Shown here one piece after another: positions 1-8,911 of a stretch of DNA of 64,000 nucleotides. A program made the translations under genes and the position numbers. This DNA is from Saccharum officinarum (Eukaryota; Streptophyta; Magnoliopsida; Poales; Poaceae), in assembly GCA_020631735.1 (NCBI GenBank), contig CM036191.1, positions 44,182,562-44,246,561 of the forward strand, written 5' to 3'. Each line of letters begins with the position of its first letter. Positions within the stretch are counted from its first letter, which is position 1. The notes under the pieces are model-generated. The model searched no databases. It was not told where the DNA came from and saw nothing but the letters and a program-made list of their open reading frames with translations.

Positions 1-240
1 CCATTGTACGATATAAAAAGATTACTCTCGTCATCCCGCGCGTGAGCTGAAGCATGATAAGGTAAAGATGCGGGGAGCTAGTACAACTTACATCCAGTTG
101 GTGTGGATCAGGAAGTGGCGCTTTCAGATCCGGACGGTGTAGCTAAACGAACCAAGCCCAAACCCTGCCCAATAATTGGATCGTTAATTAACTATTGCAG
201 AGTTAAAGAGCAGGAATAAATATTTAAAGATCGAAGTTAC

Positions 241-535
241 CCCTGGATAATGTCTATCATATCTTGGTAATCTTCCTGCGGTTTTCTCAACAAGTCATAG
301 ATTAGCAAATGACCGTCAGAGAGATCGAAAACAATCAGTATCCAGTGAAAGCTGCATTTGTTTATAGAGTCAACATATATATCTTTATGTTGGATTGAGT
401 AAGTAAAGTAAAATGTGCACACAATAACAACACTCACCCAAAGTTGTAGGGGAAGACTATAAATCTTTTGTTCTTTTGGTTGATCAAGAACCTGCGGACA
501 TTCCTCTCCGTTTGAGGTCTCCATTGATCGTAGGA
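241..535 (-). pseudogene. Ulp1/C48-type cysteine protease, exons with catalytic His and Asp (CACTA copy 1)
   Basis: Two coding pieces are separated by an intron. The exon at 438-about 535 ends in FPYNFG at a GTGAGT donor. The exon at 241-351 starts after a TGCAG acceptor and reads FHWILIVFDL then LLIYDLLRKPQEDYQDMIDI. In the C48 (Ulp1/SENP) family the His of the HW pair and the Asp about 16-20 residues later are two of the catalytic triad. The exon with the catalytic Cys lies left of the window in this copy but is seen in copy 2 at 30730-30833. A further exon near 95-170 has an in-frame TAG. The family cleaves SUMO-like proteins; in CACTA and MULE elements these genes are passengers of unknown role. 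Reading breaks make this a pseudogene. Confidence 0.72.
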
Positions 536-720
536 AATGTTTGGGTCCTTGAATACGATATATGGATCAACGAAACCAATGTTCTTGTCGTTTCTACGTT
601 TGAGGTCTCTCATTATGTCTCTGCATATGTATAGACATGCTAGCTACTGTGAGGATAATTACTTATACATATACATATACATATGCTAGAGTGAGATTAT
701 TAAAAGAAAGAATCACGTAC

Positions 721-2024
721 AGACAAAAGCAGCTGATGAGAGATTTGTCTAGAGCGTCCATGTGGCATAGCTGGTGTAACTCATTAAACTGAACCATTAT
801 AATGTCATCGCCACAGAAGTAATGATGATTTCTAATTTTGACGCAAATATAGTCATCCGCTTTTCTGCGACACACCACCATGTACCACTTGTTTAACAAG
901 TACATTTGTGTACGAAGTTCCATGAGCTTCTCAGGGTTGTATAGACTCTTGCCATATACATATTCCTTCTTCTAATGATCAACTTCTGGAGCACTTTCGA
1001 TGTGTGCTCCGCCGAGCATTTGGGAAATGCTTAGACCAGTTTCCGCAAAAAATTCATCAAGTTGATCCAAATGCACATTTCCGGATATCTGTTCTAGCAC
1101 GTTCATGTTTGAACCATATTCATTCCCAATAACTAGCGGGGCACTGATTATTGTGATTGTTTCCTGAGCTGTGCAACACCCTTCCGTGCTCTCTTCTCTT
1201 TCTTCTTCGCCTCCTCAATTGACTTGGTGAGAGTGCGGTCATAGTCCGATAGTGGCAAATCCTTACGAGCATCACGTAACTTTTTCTAGTGAGCGTCCAC
1301 CCTTTGCCTTAGAACTTCTGGACGTACGAAGAAGTACGACTTCTCAGGGTTTCACTTCGCTTCACTTTTAGCCTTGACTTTCGCGAAGAAACTGTCGACA
1401 TCTGTTTTCATTGAAGCATCTATTTCCTCGGCTGTCTTCTCATAGGAAAGTTTCATCGTCTTAGAAATAGCTGGTGTTCTCCCTGAGGCTTTCTTTTTTG
1501 GTGGCGGTGGGGCCGACGCCTTCGTTTGTGGGGTGGGCCTCTTCTTTGGCAGAGGACCAGCCGGTGGCAGTGTTAGAGCCCGTCGTGGAGGCAATGGAGC
1601 GGCCGGTGTCGGTGTTGGAGCCCGCCGTGGAGGCGATGGGGCCGGTGGCGGCATTGGAGCCCGCCGTGGAAGCGATGGGGCGGCCGGTGTCGGTGTTTGA
1701 GCCCACCGTGGAGGCGATGGGGCTGGTGGCGGCGTTGGAGCCCGGCGTGGAGGCGATGGAGCGACCGGTGTCGGCGTTGGAGCCCGCTGTGGATGCGATG
1801 GGGCTAGTGGCGGCGTTGGAGCCTGCCGTGGAGGCGATGGGGCGGCCGGTGTCGGCGTTGGAGCCCGTCGTGGAGGCGATGGGGCCGGTGGCGGCATTGG
1901 ATCCAGTCGTGGAGGAGATGGGGCCGGTGGGGATGCAGCCATGTCTTCCACTTCATTGTCATCGCCCGCAGCACTGTGACCAGGTGGTGAATGGATAATT
2001 GGACTTAGGTTGGGGTAGGTTCTG
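721..2024 (-). pseudogene. CACTA-borne ORF: proline-rich repeat segment joined to N-terminal part of a C48 protease domain
   Basis: This is one long decayed exon between an acceptor near 2025 (CAG) and a GTACGT donor just below 721. It begins with about 130 residues of an 11-residue proline-rich repeat of the type APTPPPAPSPPRR (about 1560-1940), then a lysine-rich stretch, then KLSYEKTAEEIDASM. Next come VLRQRVDAH and LDQLDEFFAETGLSISQML, then the front of the peptidase domain (MDALDKSLISCFCL, about 720-925). Breaks seen: TGA after KAKSEAK (near 1352), TAG after RVDAH in this copy only (near 1290), a frameshift after QLRKQSQ (about 1150-1170) and TAG after EVDH (near 970). The element's second gene therefore cannot be translated whole. 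Confidence 0.7.
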
Positions 2025-2100
2025 CTGTGAAAACAACGTGGTACGAGTAAACCATTATTTAAGCCAATACATAATTAGTGAAAAAATGTTTCATTCACAT

Positions 2101-2820
2101 TCATCCGCACCTAGGGTTAGGTTGTTGAGGAGGAGGAGGTGACGCCCCAGGAATAATGATATAGCGCTTGCGCCAACATATGAATGTCTTCTCCGCTTCT
2201 CCTAAAGTCTTCTCCCCATCACCTCCTTCAATGTCAAGAGGCACATTGCTATAACCTTTCACAACTCTATCCACCGAAACGCTAGCATATCTAGGAGGTA
2301 TTAATGCCCCATGGCATCTTGGTGTCTTCGTAGGGTCGATACGAGATACAACATCGATAGCCACCATGACTGTGGCATTCCTCTCTGGAATGTGCAGCTC
2401 ACATGTCATGAGAGGATCGGTGATGTCATCCACAGGGAAGCGTAGCCCTGCGTCATCTTGAATCACTGGCACCTCTGTGGAAGCGCAACTTCTTTTCAAC
2501 TGATCAGGGGGGCTGATGTTGACTCCAGGCTCTGATGCAGTTTGCCTTTGGATGGAACTTGCTGCTATCTGCACTTGTCTTTTGATTTCCTCATTCATTT
2601 TGGCTTCAAGTGCTTTAACTCGCTCTACTGCTTCATGAGCCACTTCCCGTGACTCAAGAACCATTTCCTCCATCCTGCGCATCCGCTCTGCCTCCTCGTC
2701 CTTCTTTCTCTGGCGGCTTCTATAGGTGGCTTTGTCTTTAGGGAAGGCATGCTCCCACGACACCTCCCTATAGCCTCTTGTTCGTCCACCGTGTTCAGTA
2801 CTCTCCGGGGCGTATGTCAG
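2101..2820 (-). CDS. CACTA-element protein exon: coiled coil plus plant En/Spm-type domain
   Basis: An open exon runs from an acceptor AG at about 2821 to a stop at 2101. It opens with LTYAPESTEHGGRTRGYREV and SWEHAFPKDKATYRSRQRKK, followed by a charged coiled-coil stretch (about residues 40-80). The C-terminal half carries CELHIPERNATVMVAIDVV, GALIPPRYASVSVDRVVKG and GEAEKTFICWRKRYIIIPG, a pattern I know from ORFs of grass CACTA elements that precede a C48 protease. Such proteins are thought to bind the element's own DNA or to be transposase accessories; no function is shown here. There is no ATG at the start of the stretch because it is an internal exon. It is open in both duplication copies, unlike its neighbours. 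Confidence 0.65.
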   Translation of the reverse strand: MTYAPESTEHGGRTRGYREVSWEHAFPKDKATYRSRQRKKDEEAERMRRMEEMVLESREVAHEAVERVKALEAKMNEEIKRQVQIAASSIQRQTASEPGVNISPPDQLKRSCASTEVPVIQDDAGLRFPVDDITDPLMTCELHIPERNATVMVAIDVVSRIDPTKTPRCHGALIPPRYASVSVDRVVKGYSNVPLDIEGGDGEKTLGEAEKTFICWRKRYIIIPGASPPPPQQPNPRCG

Positions 2821-3459
2821 CTAATTAAGAGATTAACTAATTACTTAATAATTAAATATTAAACTTATTTATGAAAACAAAATTAATATTTATTATTTTT
2901 ACCTAAGAGGTTGGATCTGATAAGATAAGACTTGTCTCATCAGACACCCCTCAAAGCTTAACCTAACTAACACATGTAAAAGCCATTTTCATTTATTTAA
3001 ATAATTATTAAATAAGGTGAAAAATAAAATTCTTCAGATTGATCCCAAAATTTTTGTACAGATAGTTCATAGCCTAATTAGATGGCAAAACAATTTTCAG
3101 AATTTTTGGATCATTAATTTAGCCTACAAAATTCATGGAATAATAATTAAATAAATAAGCATAAAATATGTATAAATTCAACTTTGTCCAAATAGCCTCA
3201 AATTTTTATATGGACTGTTCATAGTGTCACTTAGTGGAAAAACAAATTTCATGATTTTTGGAAATTTATTGTGGCCTACAAAAATCATGAAAGTTCCATT
3301 TATGAATTAATTGGCAATTTTTATAACATATAAAAATTATTCAAATTTCACATTTCATATTTTCATAAATAGTATACATGTCATAGAGCATACACAAAAA
3401 CTTTCAGAATTTTTGGAGCTCTAGATTTAATTATACAAAATCACAAATCTCTGTACTAT
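2821..3459. other. AT-rich intron or spacer inside the CACTA element
   Basis: About 640 bases with no convincing ORF. A degenerate internal repetition is visible: phrases such as 'TTTCAGAATTTTTGGA' and 'CCTACAAAATTCATGGAA' recur near 3095, 3245 and 3405, roughly every 150 bases. It sits between the open exon ending at 2820 and a GC-rich block at 3480-3890, so it is most simply read as a long first intron of the minus-strand gene. Confidence 0.5.
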
Positions 3460-3479
3460 TCAAAAATCAGAAATAAAAG

Positions 3480-3890
3480 AAGAACGACATCTCCTCCCTC
3501 GCGCGCTCACTGACAAGGGGCCCAGCCTGTCAGTGATAGAGAGCAGAGTACCAGAATGGATCGACCGGAATCCACCGGCGGCGCGATCGCCAGCGACGAG
3601 GATGACTCCAACGGGTTCCTCTCGTCGTTCCACACCGATCTGGGTAGGTGGTTGGGTGTGCTGTGCGTCACAGTGACCTCGCCGGCGGTAATGGCGGACA
3701 CGGCGGCAGCGAGCCACGTTCCGACCAACTCAGTGTGGTAGATGTCAAATGGACGGCAGGGTTAGCATCAGGAGCTTACCGCGAACATGCCGGTGAATAC
3801 GGTTGAGTGAATGAACGGCTCCGGCGGTGGTGACAGCGGCAGCGGCGACGCCGGCGTTCCCGGCTCCTGTGACGAACGCCGAAACAGGAG
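3480..3890 (-). promoter_or_regulatory. GC-rich 5' region (likely 5' exon/UTR and promoter) of the CACTA gene
   Basis: A GC-rich stretch lies between the AT-rich spacer and the terminal repeats. Short frames on either strand (61-85 residues) look like by-products of base composition. Position next to the terminus, and the minus-strand phrase CTCCTATTTAAACT-like near 3890-3905 just outside, suggest the start region of the minus-strand transcript. I do not recognise a conserved protein domain. Confidence 0.35.
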
Positions 3891-4066
3891 TTTAAATAGA
3901 AGGGGCATTTAGTCCCGGATTGTAGTACCAACCGGGACTAAAGGGTCCCTCCTGCAAAAGCCTGCCACCAGAGCCGTTGGGCAGGGGACTTTTAGTCCCA
4001 GACGCAATTTCCTCCTAGACTATTGCCCATTTGGCAGTTCGACCAAAGGTCTGTTTATTAGTAGTG
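3891..4066 (-). repeat. CACTA terminal inverted repeat and subterminal repeats
   Basis: Inverted and direct copies of the 'TAGTCCCGGTTGGTACTA' type motif are seen at about 3910-3945 and 3985-4015, closing with the terminus CACTAC (minus strand) at 4066. Subterminal arrays like this are the binding sites of TNPA-type proteins in En/Spm elements; that role is family knowledge, not shown here. Confidence 0.8.
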
Positions 4067-4754
4067 CGCGCGCCTCTTGACTTGGGCCGGCCAGAGATGA
4101 GTACAGTACAACATCCCCAGTTCATTGGTGCCGTCCTGCAGCAGCACTAGCTAGTAACTACGTGAACTTGCCACACTCCACACATTCTAAGGCCCCGTTT
4201 GGTTTGGATGTTAAAGTTTAACAAACACTATAGCACTTTGATCTTATTTGACAAAAAATTTTCAATTTTGGACTAATTAGGCTTAATAGATTCATCTCGT
4301 AAATTACTCCTAATCTGTGCCGACATGCATGCAATTAGTCTACATTTAGTACTCCATGCATTTAAGAGAACATTGATGTGATATGAGTTAAACTTTAACT
4401 CCTCCAAACCAAACGGGCCTAATTCAGCCGACGCAAAAGCTCGGTGGTACGTACGTATGCTGACAGGTATGTGCAAGAAAATTGCTTTATTTCGGAAACA
4501 AAATTGTGAGCGTATTTAATGCACTAACTCTGCAACTTTTGGGAAAAAAGGCTGCTTTGTTAGTTACTGCCTGTGTCAAAAAAAATACAACTATGACATT
4601 TGTGCTGACAGTCCTGTCATGATCGAATATCTTACTCCTGGGTACAATACGATCGAGAGATACTAGAAATAATATCACATGTAAGTACGAGCAAAAAAAG
4701 CAATTTTTTTTACCGAAACAACAACAATCATTATCAGAGATGAATTAGCTAAAA
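4067..4754. repeat. Repeated segment 'S-right', copy a (carries a MITE)
   Basis: This segment (CGCGCCTCTTGACTTGGG at its start, ATTAGCTAAAA at its end) recurs at 8273-8738, 34894-35624 and 39144-39609, and its last 110 bases recur upstream of the ERF gene at 26200-26307. The copies at 8273 and 39144 lack the MITE found here, giving a clean empty site. I see no gene in it. The run 4755-4829 also has a counterpart at 29163-29228. Confidence 0.85.
4191..4419. mobile_element. Tourist-like (PIF/Harbinger) MITE, 229 bp, TSD TAA
   Basis: Terminal inverted repeats GGCCCCGTTTGGTTTGGA and, at the other end, TCCAAACCAAACGGGCC. It is flanked by TAA at 4188-4190 and 4420-4422. The matching empty site with a single TAA is at 8396-8398 (CATTCTAATTCAG), so the boundaries and the 3-bp target duplication are directly proven. 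It has no coding capacity; such MITEs are moved by PIF/Harbinger transposases supplied in trans. Confidence 0.93.
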
Positions 4755-4975
4755 TACAAATATGTCTGTGTGGAAAAGTATAGAGCCAATATTAGCCACG
4801 CACAGCAAAGGTGCTACGGCCGGATGGCCAACAAGTACAGTACTTGCGCTCACAGCAATGTCAAAGGAGATTGGAAAAACAACAATATAAATTTTATTGT
4901 TGCGCTGGCGTGGACTATAAATATCAAAGTCAAATGGCCAAAAAATAGTCGGTTGTTGACGGACTGGACGTAAAA

Positions 4976-5446
4976 CAGTTTTCCTTTTGATTCACAAAAA
5001 AATCCCGGTTATAATATCAAATTACAGGAAAATATCTATTTAACCTTGCTTACTATTGCTGATTGTCTATACTTCATTCATTCACCTATAAAACCAGGTA
5101 TTCTACACCTTAAAAGCTAACCATCTAAATAACACCCTTATGCTGCTTTAACAATTTCGCTGACTAGGCATATTACAGCCACTCAACAAACAATAGGAAA
5201 ATGTCTACATAAACCCGTGACATATCAGATCAAGAGTTGACTATAAAACCTCTCAACTATAAAATAAGATATTGAAGCCCTTTAAACATCTAATAATGTT
5301 CGATTGACCCCATGGTTTTGTTGGGCCATTTTTGCACTATATCTTGCCACATTAACCAGAGTACCTATGCTTCCATGTAGACCCATACGTTGCCTCACTC
5401 TCCCTACTATTTCTAGGCTAACACACTGCCCGATAAGCATCACATG
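4976..5446. other. Non-coding stretch, nothing recognised
   Basis: Moderately AT-rich sequence with no convincing ORF, terminal repeats or tandem structure. It is duplicated nearly unchanged at about 35846-36317. Confidence 0.5.
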
Positions 5447-7189
5447 TGTAACACCCTGGCCTATTAGTAGCATCTAGTAGTTGGTCCATGTGTGGTTGTA
5501 GTTGGTCGGTTTCATACCACCTTAGTTTAACAGGGTGAGGGTCAGCTTATAGTCCTCGTCGCTCTGAACTTTGCACCTTCGGGTTAATAGTTTTAGACGA
5601 AGTGAAGATGAAACGTGTAAGAGAGGTGCTACGCATATGCGGTGCCGTTTCATGTGAGGTGTTGGACCAGAAGCAGATTTTGGACACATGGTATTACAAC
5701 ATGATTTTTGTTCCTAGTGGTTTATCATATACTTTCATACTTTCATACATGAAATGACTATTTAAGAATCCTGTACCAAGCATGAGCATCACATTTACTC
5801 ATTCATGTTATGCATCATAAATGAAAGGAAGCACACAAGGAGGTGAACCCTGAGAATGACATTGTGGCCGGACCCAATGTTGCAGCACCACACACTGAGT
5901 ATCAAGGCAGGCTCCTAAGCATTTTGTACTCTTTTATAATCGCATTAACTTTATTATGTTGTATATCGTATTATGTTACAATATGACTAGAGACCCATTT
6001 TCCCTATTTGAGCTTGTAACCTTGGGGTTGCTCCATCTACCTTGTATCATAAAATTGCTTTTGTTAGAAGGTAATTTGTGCTTAGAGTGCTTAGCTATAG
6101 TAGAAGTTGAGATTGTCATGGGTTTCTCACTAGTGTCTTATAGGAAATGCTTGAACACTAAACAACATAAAATTAAGCCATAGTCTAAAACCTGACCCAC
6201 ATGCTAAGACCGGTTAAGGCCATGTGTCCATGATAGTAAGTTTGGAACATACACCACTTGCCATGAATGGGTATGGTAAGCCTAGTACTTCGTTATGACT
6301 GAACGTCCCGTGGATCCAGCGTGTGGTCTAGCACAAGGTATCTAGGAGGGCTTGTACCTCGACTCACTCTCTAACCATACCTAAGTGGGTTTCCTGGACA
6401 TGGGAAAGGTTAAAGCTCGAGTCATTCTTTATGTGCAGATGGGTCGTATGGGTTGTGGTTGTTGTCTTTGGTGGGGTAAACTTGTACCCCTCTGCAGAGT
6501 TCTTGTTCAATCCTTATAGATTCATACTAGTGTTGATCGAAATGACTCGTGGAAAACTACACTCCAATTGTTGCTTATTTCTTACACATATTTAACCATG
6601 TTATGCTTACCTAGTTGAATAGACAACTTTACTTTTATCACACAAATGTCTTTCTGCAAAACTAAACTCTATTCCTTGCTAAAGCTCAATGCATAATCGT
6701 TGTTCATTAATCATGGGTAAGTCCTGTTGAGTACAATTGTGCACCCATGATACTACTTGTGGAGTTTTGCAGGTGAGGTAGCCCCTGCTTATGGGTTCTT
6801 CTATGCGCCCGAGTCCTCCATGGATTGGGAGTAGTAGAGACCCTCCCTGTGAGGTGGAAACTCATGGTTGTGGCGCAAACCATGGACTTGTATCAAATTT
6901 ATCTTATGTTAAGTCTTGCACTAGACTCTAAATGTGGTGTTATGAACTAAGTTGAGAACAAAACGGGTTGTAAACTTAAGTACCTTTTTTCAAATGTGAT
7001 TTAAACCAGTGGTGAACCATGTAATGTCTTGTCTACTATTGCGATTGATCTTGGACGAAGGCCGTAGAGATGTGTGTTATATGGGTAGCACACCAAGGTG
7101 ACTGCATGGACGGGGGTCTGGACTAAGCGTGGTCAATGGATGATAGCTTGGCCCCAACCATCTGGACTAGCCAAGGAGCAGTCGTGACA
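5447..7189. mobile_element. Solo-LTR-like block (Ty3/gypsy style), copy 1
   Basis: The block starts TGTAACACCCTGGCC and ends GTCGTGACA, so the ends form an imperfect TGTAAC/TGTCAC inverted pair as in many Ty3-type LTRs. It has no coding sequence. I could not find a matching 5-bp target duplication (ACATG on the left, GCTAT on the right), so it may be truncated or the ends may be misplaced. The near-identical counterpart is 36318-38060. Confidence 0.42.
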
Positions 7190-7386
7190 GCTATGATAGC
7201 AAAAAAAATACACCATAATATAGCTAGCTAAACTTTTCAAGTGACATAACAAAAGCAATCCACTAAACCAAGCTTAAGTGTAGTTCTACACAACATATGC
7301 TTAAAAAATTTCCTAAACCTTTCGTGCAGATCGATCCTAATTAAGATTGTGAAATTAATATGGCTTAATTAAAATTTTCTCTCTCC

Positions 7387-7640
7387 ACTCCAAATTGCAT
7401 TGTTTTTGAAAGAAAAGGCAGGAGTTGTGTCGTTCAATTAAAAAGAAGAGAAGTTCAATACAACACGGGATACCGTTAACACACATCCCGACGACGCACC
7501 CATACAACACCCATAAAAACACACCCCGTTCCAAATTGTTATGGATTTTCTGTATACATAGCTTTTGTTGCTATGGACATAGATTTGCATCTTGTCTTGA
7601 AAAGTCATAACAAGTTACAATTTGGAATGGAGGGAGCAGT
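7387..7640. mobile_element. Stowaway-type MITE remnants
   Basis: Inverted ends are visible as CCCCGTTCCAAATTGTTAT (about 7524) and CAATTTGGAATGGAGGGAG (about 7618-7636), the classic grass 'CTCCCTCCGTTCC' terminus of Tc1/mariner Stowaway MITEs. A second terminus-like piece (CTCCACTCCAAATTGCATTG) is at about 7385, so there may be two overlapping or rearranged copies. Short frames here are not genes. Confidence 0.6.
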
Positions 7641-7907
7641 AGAAGTGAATACATGCAATACATACTTCCCAGAATCATACTATATTCTAAGAGAAACTAC
7701 GTCATCAAGTGATGCACGCAGTAGGTCAATGAAGCGAGATAAATGGAGCAGTCGGCAGTCGGCACCGCCACCGGTGCAACATGGTACGATGGTTGAATAT
7801 TCATGTCCATACAAGCGAGAAACACAAGGGAGGAACATTAGAGCATCCGCAGTGTGAAGGAACGGGGTTGGTCCTGTCGCGGTTCCAACCATTGACATGA
7901 CTTCTCC

Positions 7908-8738
7908 TGGTATTGAGCTCGCAATGTATGGAACCGGGGTGCTCATCAGCTCATGGCAGTTGGAGCCGTTGGAGCTGTGTCATGTGTCAGAGTGATATTT
8001 TTTTTATTGCAAAGGGACGGGTTCTATGCCTCGGAGCTGCTCCTCCGTCGAATCAACCCTACAGTGTAACGTACTGGGTCCTATACATGCATTAAATGCA
8101 TAGAACCAGCTTCAACACAAACACCGTGGATGCTCTTATTGGTGATGACAAGATCGAGTACTGCATACTTGCTTTGATTTGATGTACCTGCTCTCTCTCT
8201 CGGTCTACAAAGAAACCAAGGGATGAAGCAGCATTGAACATTAGCCGGCCTCAAATTTCTTGGGAGATCAAAGTCGCGCGCCTCTTGACTTGGGCCGGCC
8301 AGAGATGAGTACAGTACATCATCCCCAGTTCATTGGTGCCGTCCTGCAGCAGCACTAGCTAGTAACTACGTGAACTTGCCACACTCCACACATTCTAATT
8401 CAGCCGACGCAAAAGCACGGTGGTACGTACGTATGCTGACAGGTATGTGCAAGAAAATTGCTTTATTTCGGAAACAAAATTGTGAGCGTATTTAATGCAC
8501 TAACTCTGCAACTTTTGGGAAAACAAGGCTGCTTTGTTAGTTACTGCCTGTGTCAAAAAAATACAACTATGACATTTGTGCTGACAGTCCTGTCATGATC
8601 TAATATCTTACTCCTAGGTACAATACGATCGAGAGATACTAGAAATAATATCACATGTAAGTACGTACAAAAAATCAAATTTTTTGACCGAAACAACAAC
8701 AATCATTATCAGAGATGAATTAGCTAAAATTTATATTA
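7908..8738. repeat. Repeated segment S' (S-left plus S-right joined, without CACTA or MITE)
   Basis: The first part (7908-8272, from GGTATTGAGCT to GATCAAAGT) matches 29718-30060. The second part (8273-8738) matches 4070-4754 and 34894-35624. Here the two parts are contiguous, so this is the uninterrupted arrangement into which the CACTA element (between AAGT and GCGCCTC) and the MITE inserted elsewhere. No gene is seen. Confidence 0.85.
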
Positions 8739-8911
8739 GATAGTATTAATATTTATATATCAAACTAGATTTATTACGAAAATATATTTCATAAATAATT
8801 TAATGATACTTATTTTATATCATTAATGTTAGTACTTTTCTTATATAATTTTGGTTAAATATCGATAGTTTGACCTTTCGAAAAGCAAGAATTTACCTTA
8901 ATTTGTTGGAA
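8739..8911. mobile_element. Fragment of a Stowaway/mariner-like MITE
   Basis: AT-rich stretch ending 'AGTTTGACCTTTCGAAAAGC AAGAATTTACC'-like, wording typical of the interior of grass Stowaway elements. No complete inverted ends are seen. A similar AT-rich relative lies at about 11660-11830. Confidence 0.4.

Larger units (their letters stand above)
1..4066 (-). mobile_element. CACTA (En/Spm-type) DNA transposon, copy 1, left part cut off by window edge
   Basis: The element reads on the minus strand and its terminus is at 4066, where the minus strand begins CACTACTAATAAACAGACC. The next 170 bases carry the inverted subterminal 'TTTAGTCCCGGTTGG' motifs typical of a large grass CACTA family. Base 1 matches base 30826, inside a complete copy at 30064-34893, so about 760 bases including the other terminus lie left of the window. 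The flank 4067-4069 is CGC, the expected 3-bp target duplication. The element carries a decayed multi-exon gene with a TNPA/En-Spm-like part and a C48 protease part, and no TNP2 transposase, so it could not have moved on its own. Confidence 0.88.

Noticed and set aside
1474..1998. 174-residue plus-strand frame opposite the proline-rich exon (also 32299-32823)
   Set aside because: It is the antisense shadow of the repeated proline-rich sequence; repeats of 33 bases keep several frames open.
5447..7189. Firm call of a complete solo LTR
   Set aside because: The ends look right but no matching 5-bp duplication could be found, so it is kept only at low confidence.
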